Below are positions 16,148 through 26,074 of a stretch of 64,000 nt of DNA, in pieces. The DNA is taken from positions 1 through 64,000 of the forward strand of contig QFQY01000029.1 of NCBI GenBank assembly GCA_003248805.1, given 5' to 3'. The position numbers and the translations under genes were made by a program. The notes below the pieces were generated by a model. That model had not been told where the DNA came from and made no database searches. It saw only the letters and a list, made by a program, of their open reading frames with translations. The DNA comes from Chelatococcus sp. (GTDB lineage: Bacteria; Pseudomonadota; Alphaproteobacteria; Rhizobiales; Beijerinckiaceae). How positions within the stretch are numbered: the stretch's first letter is position 1; each line of letters begins with the position of its first letter.

Positions 16148-17971
16148 TCACTCCACCGTGACGGATTTGGCGAGGTTGCGCGGCTGGTCCACGTCCTTGC
16201 CCATGAAGACGGCCGTCTGATAGGCGATCATCTGGATCGGCAGCGCATAGACGATCGGCGCGAAGACCGGGTCCATGTCCGGCAGGACGATCGTCGCCTC
16301 GGGCGTGATCCCGCATTCGGCGGCGCCCCGGGCGTCCGTGATCAGGATGATGCGCCCGCCGCGCGCCGCGACCTCCTGCATGTTGGAGGCGGTCTTCTCG
16401 AAGAGCGCGTCATGCGGCGCCACCACGATGACCGGCATGCTCTCGTCGATCAGCGCGATCGGCCCGTGCTTGAGCTCGCCCGCCGGATAACCCTCGGCGT
16501 GGATGTAGCTGATTTCCTTCAGCTTCAGCGCCCCTTCGAGAGCCAGCGGATAGCTCGTGCCCCGGCCGAGATAGAGCACGTCCTTGGCCTTGGAGAGCTC
16601 GCGGGAGAGCTTCTCGATCTCGGGCTCGAGCTCCAGCGCCTTGGCGATGAGGCCCGGCAGCGCCATGAGGCTGCGGACATGGCGTGTCTCGTCCTCTGCG
16701 GAGAGCACGCCGCGTCCGCGCCCGGCCGCGAGCGCGAGGCAGGCGAGCGCGGTCAGCTGGCAGGTGAAGGCCTTGGTCGAGGCGACGCCGATCTCGGGGC
16801 CGGCGAGCGTGGGGGCCACGGCGTCGCTCTCGCGGGCGATCGTCGAGGTCGGGACGTTGACGACGGAGAGGATTTTCTGCGCCTCCTGCCGGGCATAGCG
16901 CAGGCAGGCCAGCGTGTCGGCCGTCTCGCCCGACTGGGAGACGAAGAGCGCGAGCCCGTTCTCCGGCAGCGGCGCCTCGCGATAGCGGAACTCGGAGGCG
17001 ACATCGATCTCGACCGGCAGCCGCGCCAGCCGCTCGAACCAGTATTTCGCCGTCAGCCCGGCATAATAGGCCGTGCCGCAGGCCGAGACGGAGAGGCGCG
17101 AGAGCCCCTGCCAGTCGACACCCTCGAACGGCAGGCTGACCTTGCCCGCCGCCATGTCGAGATACTGCGTCAGCGTATGGCCGACGACCTCGGGCTGCTC
17201 GTAGATCTCCTTGGCCATGAAGTGGCGGTGGTTGCCCTTCTCGACCAGGAAGGCGCCGGAGGCGACGCGCTGGGCGCGACGTTCGACCTGCCGGTTGTCG
17301 CGATCGTAGAAGGTCGCTCCGCGGCGGTGCAGGACGACCCAGTCGCCCTCTTCCAGATAGGCGATGAGATTGGTGAAGGGCGCCAGCGCCAGCGCGTCCG
17401 AGCCGAGATACATCTCGCCGTCGCCGATACCGACCGCGAGCGGGGAGCCCTTGCGGGCGCCGATCAGCAGATCCTCCTCGCCCTGGAACAGGAAGGCGAG
17501 CGCGAAGGCGCCGTTCAGGCGCGGCAGGCTCGCCGCCACGGCCTCGACCGGCGTCTGGCCGCGATCCAGCTCGCGGGTGACGAGATGGGCGACGATCTCG
17601 GTGTCGGTCTCGGTCGAGAAGACGTAGCCGTCGGCTTCCAGCTCGGCACGCAGCTCGCGGAAGTTCTCGATGATGCCGTTATGGACGACGGCGAGCTTCT
17701 CGGTCGCGTGGGGGTGGGCATTGCCTTCCGTCGGCTTGCCATGGGTCGCCCAGCGCGTATGGCCGATGCCGATCAGCCCTTCGAGCGGCTCGTTGGACAG
17801 ACGGACCTCGAGGTTCCTGAGCTTGCCTTCGGCGCGGCGGCGGGTGAGCCGGCCGTGCTCGAGCGTGGCGACGCCGGCCGAATCATAGCCGCGATATTCG
17901 AGCCGGCGCAGCGCCTCGACCACCTGCGGAGCGACCGCTTCCTTGCCCAGAATCCCGACGATGCCGCACAT
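16148..17971 (-). CDS. glmS: Glutamine-fructose-6-phosphate aminotransferase (isomerizing)
   Basis: 607 residues. Makes glucosamine-6-phosphate from fructose-6-phosphate and glutamine, the first step to UDP-GlcNAc for peptidoglycan and lipopolysaccharide. Cys2 after removal of Met (MCGIVGI) is the nucleophile of the N-terminal glutaminase; RWATHG and HNGIIEN follow. Two SIS domains (about 285-425 and 455-600) bind the sugar (SQSGETADT, GRGTSYPLALEGALKLKE). It ends in the family signature AKSVTVE. The start at 17971 is fixed by the catalytic Cys. It lies downstream of glmU on the same strand with 152 nt between. No glmS ribozyme-like leader is apparent. Confidence 0.98.
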   Translation of the reverse strand: MCGIVGILGKEAVAPQVVEALRRLEYRGYDSAGVATLEHGRLTRRRAEGKLRNLEVRLSNEPLEGLIGIGHTRWATHGKPTEGNAHPHATEKLAVVHNGIIENFRELRAELEADGYVFSTETDTEIVAHLVTRELDRGQTPVEAVAASLPRLNGAFALAFLFQGEEDLLIGARKGSPLAVGIGDGEMYLGSDALALAPFTNLIAYLEEGDWVVLHRRGATFYDRDNRQVERRAQRVASGAFLVEKGNHRHFMAKEIYEQPEVVGHTLTQYLDMAAGKVSLPFEGVDWQGLSRLSVSACGTAYYAGLTAKYWFERLARLPVEIDVASEFRYREAPLPENGLALFVSQSGETADTLACLRYARQEAQKILSVVNVPTSTIARESDAVAPTLAGPEIGVASTKAFTCQLTALACLALAAGRGRGVLSAEDETRHVRSLMALPGLIAKALELEPEIEKLSRELSKAKDVLYLGRGTSYPLALEGALKLKEISYIHAEGYPAGELKHGPIALIDESMPVIVVAPHDALFEKTASNMQEVAARGGRIILITDARGAAECGITPEATIVLPDMDPVFAPIVYALPIQMIAYQTAVFMGKDVDQPRNLAKSVTVE

Positions 17972-18123
17972 GCCAAAGCCTCTCCAGCCGTTGCCGTTGC
18001 GATGCACATAGCCGCGAAACCCGGCGACGCCCAATCACTATGCATATCGAACTATGAATGGTGGCTGGCCGAAGCCCGCGTTGTTTCGCGGCTTCGCCGG
18101 CGCCGGAGCCGCGTCGGGCGATC

Positions 18124-19503
18124 CTATTCGGAGGCCTTCTTGCCGGCCGCCTTGCGGCGCGCGGAGAGTTCGCGGAAGCTCCTGGCCCAGCCCGGCTTCT
18201 CGACCTGCCGGCCCCGGGCGACGGCCAGCGCGTCGGGCGCCACGTCGTCCGTCACCACCGAGCCGGAGCCGACGAAGGCGCCCGCCCCGATCGTGACCGG
18301 CGCGACCAGCGAGGAGTTCGAGCCGACGAAGGCGCCCTCGCCGATCACGGTGCGGTACTTGAAGAACCCGTCGTAGTTGCAGGTGATCGTGCCGGCGCCG
18401 ATGTTCGCGTCGGCACCGACGGTCGCATCGCCGATATAGGTCAGATGGCTGACCTTGGCGCCGGCACTGATCTCGGCGGCCTTGATCTCGACGAAGTTGC
18501 CGACCTTGGCCTTCTCGGCGAGCTTCGCGCCCGGACGCAGGCGGCCATAGGGACCGACGCTCGCGCCCTCGCCGACATCCGCGCCCTCGAGATGCGAGAA
18601 GGCATGGATCACGGCGCCGTCGGCGATGCGCACGCCCGGGCCGATGACGACATTCGGCTCGATCAGCACGTCGCGGCCGATCACCGTGTCATGGCTCAGG
18701 AACACGGTCTCGGGCGCGATCAGGGTCGCGCCCTCGGCCATGACCGCAAGCCGCCGGCGTCGCTGGAACGCCGCTTCCGCCGCAGCCAGTTGCGCGCGGT
18801 CGTTGACACCCTGCACTTCGCTCTCGGGCGCGGTCAGCACCACCGCCGAGAGGCCACGGGCCCGTGCGACGGCAACCGCGTCGGTGAGATAGAACTCGCC
18901 CTGCGCATTGGCGTTGCCGATCGCCTCCAGGATCGACAGCGCGTGCTCGCCCGACAACGCCATGAGACCGGCATTGCACAGGCGGATCTCGCGCTGCGCG
19001 GGCGTCGCGTCCTTGTGCTCGACGATCGCCTCGAGCACGCCGTCCTCCACGACCAGCCGGCCATAGCCGGTCGGATCACGGGCCTCGAAGCCGAGCACGG
19101 CCAGCGCCGCCCCGCCATCGAGGCCGGCGCGCAGCGCGGCGAAGGTCTCCGGCCGGACCAGCGGCGTATCGGCGAAAGCGACGATCACCTGGCGATGGCC
19201 CGCCGCCAGCGCCGCGCGCGCCGCCAGCACGGCATGGGCGGTGCCGCGCCGCTCGGCCTGCACATGGACGCCGGCGCCCGGCGACAGCGCCGCGACCTGC
19301 GCGGCGACGTCGTCGCGGCCGGGCCCGATCACCACCGCCAGGGCGTCCGCGCCGCCCGCCGCGACGGCCTTCAGCGCGTGGCCCAAAAGCGACAGTCCGC
19401 CGACCTCGTGCAGCACCTTGGGGCGGCTCGATTTCATCCGCGTGCCCTCGCCCGCGGCGAGCACGATCGCGAGGCAGGACGAGCCGGAGCGCATTTCCGT
19501 CAT
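18124..19503 (-). CDS. glmU: Bifunctional GlcNAc-1-P uridyltransferase / glucosamine-1-P acetyltransferase
   Basis: 459 residues. Acetylates glucosamine-1-phosphate and then attaches UMP, the last two steps to UDP-GlcNAc. The N-terminal nucleotidyltransferase has LAAGEGTRMKSSRPKVLHEVGG with the conserved Arg and Lys near residues 20-30. The C-terminal half (about 255-445) is a left-handed beta-helix of hexapeptide repeats with TYIGDATVG, AGTITCNYDG and VGSNSSLVAPV. The first ATG at 19503 (MTEMRSGSSC) is the natural start. It is followed by glmS, so two of the pathway enzymes are neighbours. Divergent from opgG. Confidence 0.97.
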   Translation of the reverse strand: MTEMRSGSSCLAIVLAAGEGTRMKSSRPKVLHEVGGLSLLGHALKAVAAGGADALAVVIGPGRDDVAAQVAALSPGAGVHVQAERRGTAHAVLAARAALAAGHRQVIVAFADTPLVRPETFAALRAGLDGGAALAVLGFEARDPTGYGRLVVEDGVLEAIVEHKDATPAQREIRLCNAGLMALSGEHALSILEAIGNANAQGEFYLTDAVAVARARGLSAVVLTAPESEVQGVNDRAQLAAAEAAFQRRRRLAVMAEGATLIAPETVFLSHDTVIGRDVLIEPNVVIGPGVRIADGAVIHAFSHLEGADVGEGASVGPYGRLRPGAKLAEKAKVGNFVEIKAAEISAGAKVSHLTYIGDATVGADANIGAGTITCNYDGFFKYRTVIGEGAFVGSNSSLVAPVTIGAGAFVGSGSVVTDDVAPDALAVARGRQVEKPGWARSFRELSARRKAAGKKASE

Positions 19504-19724
19504 GATTATCGGTTCCCTTGCGGCTGCCCGGCACGTGGCGGCCTTGCGGGCGCCGTGAATAGCCCATCCGAGTGTCTTTTGCCAAAGCCCGGGCATTCCC
19601 TTTCGGAAGGGTGCCGATGCGCCGGTCGCCAGGATGGTTACCGGATGCAAACCCTTTTCAGGGCATGGGAAAATGCTCTAGAAGCGCGAAGGGGCGAGGG
19701 CGTCGCCCACGCATGTTGGATACG

Positions 19725-21290
19725 ATGTCGAATCCCCTGAATCGCCGGCAGTTTCTCGAAGGCGCCGCTCTCGGTGCGACAGCCCTGTCCGTGGTCGGCG
19801 CCGGCCCCGCCAGGGCGCAGGCGCCGACGGGCGCAGCCGCCTTCAACATCCCCGCTCTCTCCGACGGCCAGAGCTTCGACCCCGCCATCGTGCTCGACAC
19901 GGCGAGGGCGCTGGCGCAGCGGCCGCTGATCCCGATGTCGGCGACCGATCTGCCCGAGGGCTATGCGAGCCTGCCGTTCGACCAGTTCTCCGGAATTCGC
20001 GCCCAGCCGGGCAGCGTGATCTGGGCCGGCGAGAATCGCGGCTTCACGGTCGAGCCGCTGCATCGCGGCTATGTCTTCTCCAATCCGGTCAGCCTGTTCA
20101 CCGTCGAGGACGGCACGGTTCGGCGCGTCGGCTTCGACCGGAGCCGCTTCGATTATGGCCGCGTCAACCCGCCTCCGCCCAATGTCGACCTCCAATTCTC
20201 CGGCATGCGCATCTTCACCGGCATGGAGCGGCCCTACGAATTCGCCGTGTTCCAGGGCGCGACCTTCTTTCGCGCGCTCGCCCGGGGCCAGGCGTTCGGC
20301 TCGCTGGCCCGCGCGCTGATCCTGCGGCCGGGCGAGCAGCGCGGCGAGGAGATTCCGTTCTTCCGCGCCTTCTGGATCGAGCGGCCGGGACCGGCCTCCG
20401 GCTCCCTCGTCGTGCATGCGCTGCTCGATTCGGAAAGTCTCACCGGCGCGCTGCGCATGACGCTTCGGCCCGGCGAGATCACCTTGATCGACGTGGAGAT
20501 GACCCTGTTCGCGAGGCAGGCTCTCGAGCATGTCGGCTTCGGCTGCACGATGGGCACCTTCCTCTCGGGCCCGCAGAGCCGGCGAACCTTCGACGATCTG
20601 CGCCCGGCCGTGCACGAGGTATCCGGCGTGCAGATGCTCTCCGGCAAGGGCGAGTGGATCTATCGGCCGGTCAACAACCCCGCGACGCTGCAGGTCTCCT
20701 CCTTCATCGACGAGAACCCGAAGGGTTTCGGCCTGGTGCAGCGCCAGCGCGACTGGGCCGCCTTCCAGGACGACGACCAGCGCTGGGAGTTGCGGCCGAG
20801 CGTCTGGATGGAACCGCTCGGCGACTGGGGACCGGGCTCCGTCCAGCTGATCGAGATCCCGAGCGAGTCGGACGTCAACGACAACATGATCATGTACTGG
20901 CGGCCCCGGCAGGCGCTGGCGGCCGGCAGCGAGACGACGATCGCCTATCGGCAGGCCTGGTGCTGGCAGCCGCCCGAGCGGCCGCCGCTGGCGATCACGA
21001 CCCGTACCCGCCAGGGCCGCGGCTCGCAGGGGCGGCGGCGTCGCTTCCTCGTCGAGTTCGCCGGCGACAACCTCGCCGATCCGGCGCTGATCGCGTCGAC
21101 GCGCGCCAACATCACGACGCAACCGGGCGCGATCCATAATGTGCGGCTCTGGCCTTATCCGGAGCGCAAGCTGATGCGCGTCGGATTCGAGGTCGATCCC
21201 GGCACGGATTCGCTTTGCGAGTTGCGGGTCGTGCTGCAGTCCGACGGCAAGCCCGTCTCGGAAACCTGGTTGAACCGATGGACGTGGTGA
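19725..21290 (+). CDS. opgG: Periplasmic glucan biosynthesis protein, MdoG/OpgD type
   Basis: About 521 residues. Needed to shape osmoregulated periplasmic glucans after the backbone is exported. The N-terminus is a twin-arginine signal (NRRQFLEGAALG, cut near ARAQA, about residue 30). The body has the OpgG beta-sandwich motifs: PFDQFSGIR near residue 85, the FFRAFWIERP stretch, and MYWRPRQ. It runs to the stop overlapping opgH. The Tat signal is more typical of OpgD than OpgG, so opgD is an alternative name. Start: ATG at 19725 has GGA 7 nt upstream; ATG at 19713 would add four residues. Operon with opgH. Confidence 0.88.
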   Translation: MSNPLNRRQFLEGAALGATALSVVGAGPARAQAPTGAAAFNIPALSDGQSFDPAIVLDTARALAQRPLIPMSATDLPEGYASLPFDQFSGIRAQPGSVIWAGENRGFTVEPLHRGYVFSNPVSLFTVEDGTVRRVGFDRSRFDYGRVNPPPPNVDLQFSGMRIFTGMERPYEFAVFQGATFFRALARGQAFGSLARALILRPGEQRGEEIPFFRAFWIERPGPASGSLVVHALLDSESLTGALRMTLRPGEITLIDVEMTLFARQALEHVGFGCTMGTFLSGPQSRRTFDDLRPAVHEVSGVQMLSGKGEWIYRPVNNPATLQVSSFIDENPKGFGLVQRQRDWAAFQDDDQRWELRPSVWMEPLGDWGPGSVQLIEIPSESDVNDNMIMYWRPRQALAAGSETTIAYRQAWCWQPPERPPLAITTRTRQGRGSQGRRRRFLVEFAGDNLADPALIASTRANITTQPGAIHNVRLWPYPERKLMRVGFEVDPGTDSLCELRVVLQSDGKPVSETWLNRWTW

Positions 21291-23461
21291 CCGCAGCCCG
21301 CGCGACCGCGCCGATGCAGGACGAACTCGACGATCCGATCGCGCGCGAACCGGCAACGCCGCCGGAAAGCCGGCTCGTCATGCCTGTGCAGTCGTTTCGG
21401 CGGTGGAACGCGTCCGACCGGCGCAAGCCCGCCGCGCCGCGCGACTGGAAGACGCCATGGCTCAAGCGGCTCTTCGTGTTCGGCGGCGCGCTGCTGCTGA
21501 CCGCCTATGGCGCGCGCGAAATGTACAATGTCGTGTCGGTCAGCCGCACGACCATGCTGCAGTATGCCCTGCTCGTGCTGTTCACGATCAACTTCTCCTG
21601 GATCGCGCTCGCCTTCACGAGTTCGGTGCTCGGCTTCTTCGGCATTCTGTTCGGCGCGCTGCGCTCCAAGCCCGCGACCGAACTCGAGCACCGCACCGTC
21701 GTGGTGATGCCGATCTACAACGAGTCGGCCGCGCGGACCTTCGCGGCTCTGGCGGCGATCCGCGAGTCTGTCGAGGCGACCGGGCTCGGCGACCATTTCG
21801 ACTACTTCATCGTCTCCGATACGACGAACCCGGACGTATGGGTCGCCGAGGAGCGCGCCTTCCTCGACCTGCGCCGCAGGCTGGGGCCGGATTCGCGCGT
21901 CTACTACCGGCACAGGCCGAAGAACCACCACCGCAAGGCCGGCAACATCGCCGATTTCGTCACGCGCTGGGGCGGGCATTACGAGCAGATGCTGGTGCTC
22001 GACGCCGACAGCCTGATGACCGGCACCTGCATCGTGCGCCTCGCCGCCGCGATGGAAGCCGATCCCGATGCCGGCATCATCCAGTCCCTGCCGCTCATCA
22101 TCAACCGCAACACCTTCTTCGCGCGCCTCCAGCAATTCGCGGCCCGGGTCTACGGCCCGGTCATCGCGACCGGGCTCGCCATGTGGTCGGGCCGCGACGG
22201 CAACTACTGGGGCCACAACGCGATCATCCGCACGCGCGCCTTCGCGGAGCATTGCGGCCTGCCGGATCTCAAGGGCAAGCCGCCCTTCGGTGGCCATGTC
22301 CTCAGCCACGACTTCGTCGAGGCCGCGCTGATCCGGCGTGCCGGCTGGTCGGTCTACATGCTGCCCGACCTGACGGGCTCCTACGAGGAAAGCCCGCCTT
22401 CGCTGATCGACATCTCGGTGCGCGACAGGCGCTGGTGCCAGGGCAATCTCCAGCATTCCCGCATCATCGGCGCGCGTGGCTTCGTGCTGGCGACACGGCA
22501 GCACTTCGCCACCGGCATCATGGGCTACCTCGCCTCGCCGCTCTGGCTGCTCCAGCTCGTGGTCGGCATCCTGATCGTGCTGCAGGTCAACTACGCGCGA
22601 CCCGAGTACTTCACCGAGGAGTTCACGCTCTTCCCGGTCTGGCCGCGGTTCGACCCCGAGCGCGCGCTGAACCTGTTCGCGCTGACCATGGCGATCCTGC
22701 TCGCGCCGAAGCTCTTCGGCCTGCTGCTGACGCTGTTCAACACCAAGCTGCGCCGGGCCGGCGGCGGCGCCTTCCGCCTCGTCGTCTCCGCCCTCATCGA
22801 GGTGCTGTTCTCGGCGGTGTTCGCGCCGATCATGATGCTGATCCAGTCGGGCTCGGTCTTCCAGATTCTGCTCGGCCGCGACACCGGCTGGAACCCGCAG
22901 CGGCGCGACGACGGCTCGATTCCGTTCAAGGACATCGTGCGCCGGCACCGGACGCATGCGGTGCTCGGCGTCGTCACCGGCATCTCCGCCTTCATGATCG
23001 CGACCTCGCTCTTCGCCTGGATGTCGCCCACCATCGTCGGCCTCGTGCTCGCGATTCCGCTGTCCTGGGCCTCCGGCCAGCTCGGAATCGGGCTGTGGCT
23101 GAAGCGGCACCGGCTGCTGATCACGCCCGAGGAAGGCGATCCGCCGGGAATCGCGGTCAGGGCGAACGCGCTGCAGGCCGAATTCGCGAAGGCGGGCTTC
23201 GACGATGCCGACGGGCTCGCCGCGCTCCATTCCGACCCCGCGCTGCGCGAGGCGCACGCGCTGATGCTGCCCGAGGCGCCGTTGCGCCGGCGTGGCGAGA
23301 TCGAGCCCGACCGGGCCGTCGCGCAGGCCAAGCTCGTCGATGCCGAAACGATCGAGGACGCGACGATCTGGCTCAAGCCGAAGGAGCGCATGGTCGTGCT
23401 GCACGACCGGGCGCTGATCGGCCTGCTCGCAGCCCTGCCCGCCGAACGGCCGGCGGGCTGA
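21278..23461 (+). CDS. opgH: Glucans biosynthesis glucosyltransferase MdoH/OpgH
   Basis: 727 residues. Inner-membrane family 2 glycosyltransferase that makes and exports the beta-1,2-linked glucan backbone of periplasmic glucans from UDP-glucose. Two helices (about 65-85 and 90-120) precede the cytosolic GT-A domain with VVMPIYNE, SDTTNPD, LDADSLMTG and the DRRWCQGN acceptor motif. Several more helices follow (about 415-640). The start at 21278 overlaps the opgG stop by 13 nt, which indicates coupled translation. The C-terminal 130 residues are cytosolic and hydrophilic. Normal length. Confidence 0.95.
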   Translation: MDVVTAARATAPMQDELDDPIAREPATPPESRLVMPVQSFRRWNASDRRKPAAPRDWKTPWLKRLFVFGGALLLTAYGAREMYNVVSVSRTTMLQYALLVLFTINFSWIALAFTSSVLGFFGILFGALRSKPATELEHRTVVVMPIYNESAARTFAALAAIRESVEATGLGDHFDYFIVSDTTNPDVWVAEERAFLDLRRRLGPDSRVYYRHRPKNHHRKAGNIADFVTRWGGHYEQMLVLDADSLMTGTCIVRLAAAMEADPDAGIIQSLPLIINRNTFFARLQQFAARVYGPVIATGLAMWSGRDGNYWGHNAIIRTRAFAEHCGLPDLKGKPPFGGHVLSHDFVEAALIRRAGWSVYMLPDLTGSYEESPPSLIDISVRDRRWCQGNLQHSRIIGARGFVLATRQHFATGIMGYLASPLWLLQLVVGILIVLQVNYARPEYFTEEFTLFPVWPRFDPERALNLFALTMAILLAPKLFGLLLTLFNTKLRRAGGGAFRLVVSALIEVLFSAVFAPIMMLIQSGSVFQILLGRDTGWNPQRRDDGSIPFKDIVRRHRTHAVLGVVTGISAFMIATSLFAWMSPTIVGLVLAIPLSWASGQLGIGLWLKRHRLLITPEEGDPPGIAVRANALQAEFAKAGFDDADGLAALHSDPALREAHALMLPEAPLRRRGEIEPDRAVAQAKLVDAETIEDATIWLKPKERMVVLHDRALIGLLAALPAERPAG

Positions 23462-23474
23462 GCGGAGCGTATCT

Positions 23475-23879
23475 TCAGAAGGTCATGGCGGCGGCGTTGA
23501 TGACGCCCGCCGCCAGCGAGGCCGCGCCGAGGAAGAGCGCCGCCGCGAGTTCTCCCGAGGCGATCCGGGCCGAGAGATTCGGCAGGACGATCCGGACGAG
23601 CGCGTAGACGATCAGCTGGACGACGATCGCGACCACGCCCCAGACCACCAGATCGACGGCCGTGTTGGAATTGACGACGGCGCTGGCGAGCGGCAGCGCG
23701 AATCCGGTCAGGCTTAGCCCGAGGGACAGCGCCGCGGCGATGTTGTTCTGCCGGATCAGCCCGAACTCGTTATGCGACGTCGCGAGCGTGTAGATCAGCA
23801 GGTAGAGCCCGACGAGGCACAGCGACACGGAGAAAAACAGGGCGAAGTCCGGAAGCCTCGCCAATGCCTGTGCGATCAT
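23475..23879 (-). CDS. DUF350 membrane protein (second copy)
   Basis: 134 residues with four transmembrane helices, a duplicated pair typical of DUF350 (YjfL/YshE-like). Shares many positions with the copy at 26685: HNEFGLIRQNNIAAALSLG matches HDELALIRGGNLSAAVALG there, and both end in AAxMT plus a hydrophobic residue. Function unknown; DUF350 genes accompany DUF1190 and ATP-grasp ligase genes in many proteobacteria. The start at 23879 (MIAQALARLPDF) is preceded by codons of another frame only. It lies 38 nt after the VOC gene on the same strand. Convergent with opgH, with 13 nt between the stops. Confidence 0.82.
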   Translation of the reverse strand: MIAQALARLPDFALFFSVSLCLVGLYLLIYTLATSHNEFGLIRQNNIAAALSLGLSLTGFALPLASAVVNSNTAVDLVVWGVVAIVVQLIVYALVRIVLPNLSARIASGELAAALFLGAASLAAGVINAAAMTF

Positions 23880-23917
23880 AGAGCCGAATCCCTTGGATGA
23901 GCGGACGATCCTGCCCT

Positions 23918-24805
23918 TCAGGCCGGCTCGAAGGCAATCAGGCAGCCCATCGCCTCGGCCGCCGGCACCACGATGCGCTCGTCGGAGGCGACGAACGCGA
24001 TCCCGGCCGCCTCCAGGCGCTGCGCCACCGCCGCCAGATCCGGCACGGCGACGCAAAAGCCGAGGAAGCGCGCCGGCGTCGTCTCCGGCTCCAGGCCATA
24101 GATCGCCTGGGCCGCCTCCGGATCGAGCACGTCGATGCGCCCGCGCGGCAGGCCGAGCACGAAGTCCTCGTTGCCCTCGAGGATTTCGGCGCCGCCCGAG
24201 AAGGCGCTCAGGAAGGCGCGGTGCGCGGCCGGGTTCTCCGCCGCGACAATCACCGCGCTCAGCGCCACGGCGCCGTTGTCGTGCTGCTGGAAGGCGGGGT
24301 TCCAGAAGTTCTGCGGCTCGAGCTGCTGGCAGACGAAGAAGCCGCATTCGGGTGCGAGCGGATCGGCCGCGAAGGCGAGCTCGAAGGCGACCCGGACCTC
24401 CGTTCCGTCGGGCTTGCGCGCCCGACGCTCGAAGAAGAACGGCTCGAACCCGCCGATCCCGGCTGCCTTGAAGGCGGCGGCGTCGGCCTTGGCGTCGACG
24501 CTCTCCAGAACGAGCATGGAAGGCCCCTCGCCTTTCTGCGCCAGCATGTCGCGCACGAAGGCCCCGAAGGAGAAGCGACCCGGCGCGTGCGGCGGAATCG
24601 CCCCCTCGTCCCCGACGGCGATCAGCTCCAGAAACGATCCCGGGAACTGCACGATCCGGTTCTCGGTGCCCCAGGGATGACGGTTGCGCGCGCCGACCTT
24701 GAAGCCGAGCGTCTCGTAGAGCGCGCCGGCGGCATCGAGATCGCGGACGCCGATCACGAGATGGTCGAGGCCACGGGGCTTGGTGGCGGAGGCGACGTCG
24801 GACAT
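23918..24805 (-). CDS. VOC superfamily (glyoxalase-like) protein
   Basis: 295 residues made of two vicinal-oxygen-chelate modules (about 12-150 and 160-290). The first begins GLDHLVIGVRDLDAAGALYETLGF with His near residue 15, and contains SFLELIAVGDEG. The arrangement resembles the glyoxalase-like domain of PF13468. Substrate unknown; the family includes dioxygenases, glyoxalases and resistance proteins. It sits between the ATP-grasp ligase-like gene (100 nt upstream) and the second DUF350 gene (38 nt downstream), all on the minus strand. It may belong to their operon or be an independent insertion. Confidence 0.75.
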   Translation of the reverse strand: MSDVASATKPRGLDHLVIGVRDLDAAGALYETLGFKVGARNRHPWGTENRIVQFPGSFLELIAVGDEGAIPPHAPGRFSFGAFVRDMLAQKGEGPSMLVLESVDAKADAAAFKAAGIGGFEPFFFERRARKPDGTEVRVAFELAFAADPLAPECGFFVCQQLEPQNFWNPAFQQHDNGAVALSAVIVAAENPAAHRAFLSAFSGGAEILEGNEDFVLGLPRGRIDVLDPEAAQAIYGLEPETTPARFLGFCVAVPDLAAVAQRLEAAGIAFVASDERIVVPAAEAMGCLIAFEPA

Positions 24806-24905
24806 GGCGGTCTCTCTCGGCAGGCGGATCGAACCCTCCGTCTAGCAAGTTTCCGGCGCCGGGTCATGGCGCGGGGCACATGGCGCGCGGCGGCCACGCC
24901 CGCCA

Positions 24906-26072
24906 TCACGGCTCGATGAAATGCGGCACGAAGCGCGAGGTGTTGCGGGTGATGGGCGAGGCGTCCTCGCGCACGCACAGGCCGCAGGCGCGCGAGGCGA
25001 CGAGCCAGGAGCCCAGCACCGCATGGTTGCCATCGGCCCGGAACAGGGGCGCCGCATCCTGCAGCACATGTCCCTCCGCGCCATAGGGACCGTCGTCGCT
25101 GTCCACGACACGCCCGTCCTCGACCAGGGTGACGTTGGCGCCCTCGCGCGAATAGAGCGGCTTGCGGACATGGCGGCGCGACAGCGTATCCCGGCGCGGA
25201 TCGTCCTCGAAGACGGTCGGCAGCAGGTTGGGATGGCCGGGCTCCATCTCCCACAGGAAGGCCAGCATGCCCTTGTTGGACAGGAGCGCCTTCCAGGGCG
25301 GTTCGATGAAGCGGCAACGCGAGCCGGCGAGCGCCGCGGCATAATTCTCGCGGAAGAGCCACTCCCAGGGGTAGAGCTTGAACAGGGTCTCGATCGGCTG
25401 GTTGGCGCCGTCGCAGAAGCGGCCATCCGAGAGCAGGCCGATCTCCTCGATGAAGCCGAAGCGGGTTTCGAGGCCGGCCTGCCGGGCGCAATCCTCAAGA
25501 TAGTCGACCGTGCCCCTGTCCTCGGCGCTGCCCTCCACGCAGGTGAGATGCAGCCTGTAGGGCGCGCCGCCGCGCAGATCGCGGAACGCCGCGACCAGGC
25601 GCTCATGCAGCGAATTGAACTGGTCGCTCCCGGGCGGCAGCGCACCGCGCCCTATCGCCTGTTCCAGCCAGTCCCATTGCGCGACGCTCGATTCGAACAG
25701 CGCCGTCGGCGTGTCGGCGTTGTATTCGAGCAGCTTCGCCGGGCCGGTGCCGTCATAGGCCAGGTCGAGCCGGCCATAGAGATTGCGGTCGCCCCGGCGC
25801 CAGCTGTCGCGGATGAAATCCCATTGCGCGGGCGGAATCGCGAGGCGGGTCAGGGTCTTCTCATCCGCCACGGCCTTCTCGACGAAGGCGAAGCAGAGTT
25901 CCTTGATCGCCTCGCTCGGCGCCTCGATCTCACGCTCGATCTCCTCCAGCGTGAAGCCGTAGGCGGCGCTCTCGTCCCAATAGGTCTCGCCGTCGATCGT
26001 GTGGAAGGCGAAGCCCAGCCGCTCGACCTGAGCCTGCCAGTCGGGTCTCGGCGGTATCGCGATCCGGCGCAT
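24906..26072 (-). CDS. Glutathionylspermidine-synthase-like ATP-grasp protein (YgiC/YjfC type)
   Basis: 388 residues. ATP-grasp carboxylate-amine ligase of the GSP_synth family. Recognisable blocks: DGETYWDESAAYGFT (about 26-40), GRLDLAYDG then LLEYNADTPT (about 105-125), LFKLYPWEWLF, and near the end RKPLYSREGANVTLV and GSWLVASRACGLCVRED. No amidase domain is present, unlike true E. coli Gss. The stand-alone YgiC/YjfC forms have no proven glutathionylspermidine activity known to me; they are thought to join small molecules or peptides through amide bonds. The start at 26072 is 2 nt after the DUF1190 stop, so the two are tightly coupled. Confidence 0.88.
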   Translation of the reverse strand: MRRIAIPPRPDWQAQVERLGFAFHTIDGETYWDESAAYGFTLEEIEREIEAPSEAIKELCFAFVEKAVADEKTLTRLAIPPAQWDFIRDSWRRGDRNLYGRLDLAYDGTGPAKLLEYNADTPTALFESSVAQWDWLEQAIGRGALPPGSDQFNSLHERLVAAFRDLRGGAPYRLHLTCVEGSAEDRGTVDYLEDCARQAGLETRFGFIEEIGLLSDGRFCDGANQPIETLFKLYPWEWLFRENYAAALAGSRCRFIEPPWKALLSNKGMLAFLWEMEPGHPNLLPTVFEDDPRRDTLSRRHVRKPLYSREGANVTLVEDGRVVDSDDGPYGAEGHVLQDAAPLFRADGNHAVLGSWLVASRACGLCVREDASPITRNTSRFVPHFIEP

Positions 26073-26074
26073 CG

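Noticed and set aside
17972..18123. glmS ribozyme upstream of glmS
   Set aside because: No conserved core seen; the ribozyme is characteristic of Firmicutes.
21155..23404. 749-codon open frame on the minus strand opposite opgH
   Set aside because: Antisense shadow. OpgH on the plus strand has full glycosyltransferase motifs.
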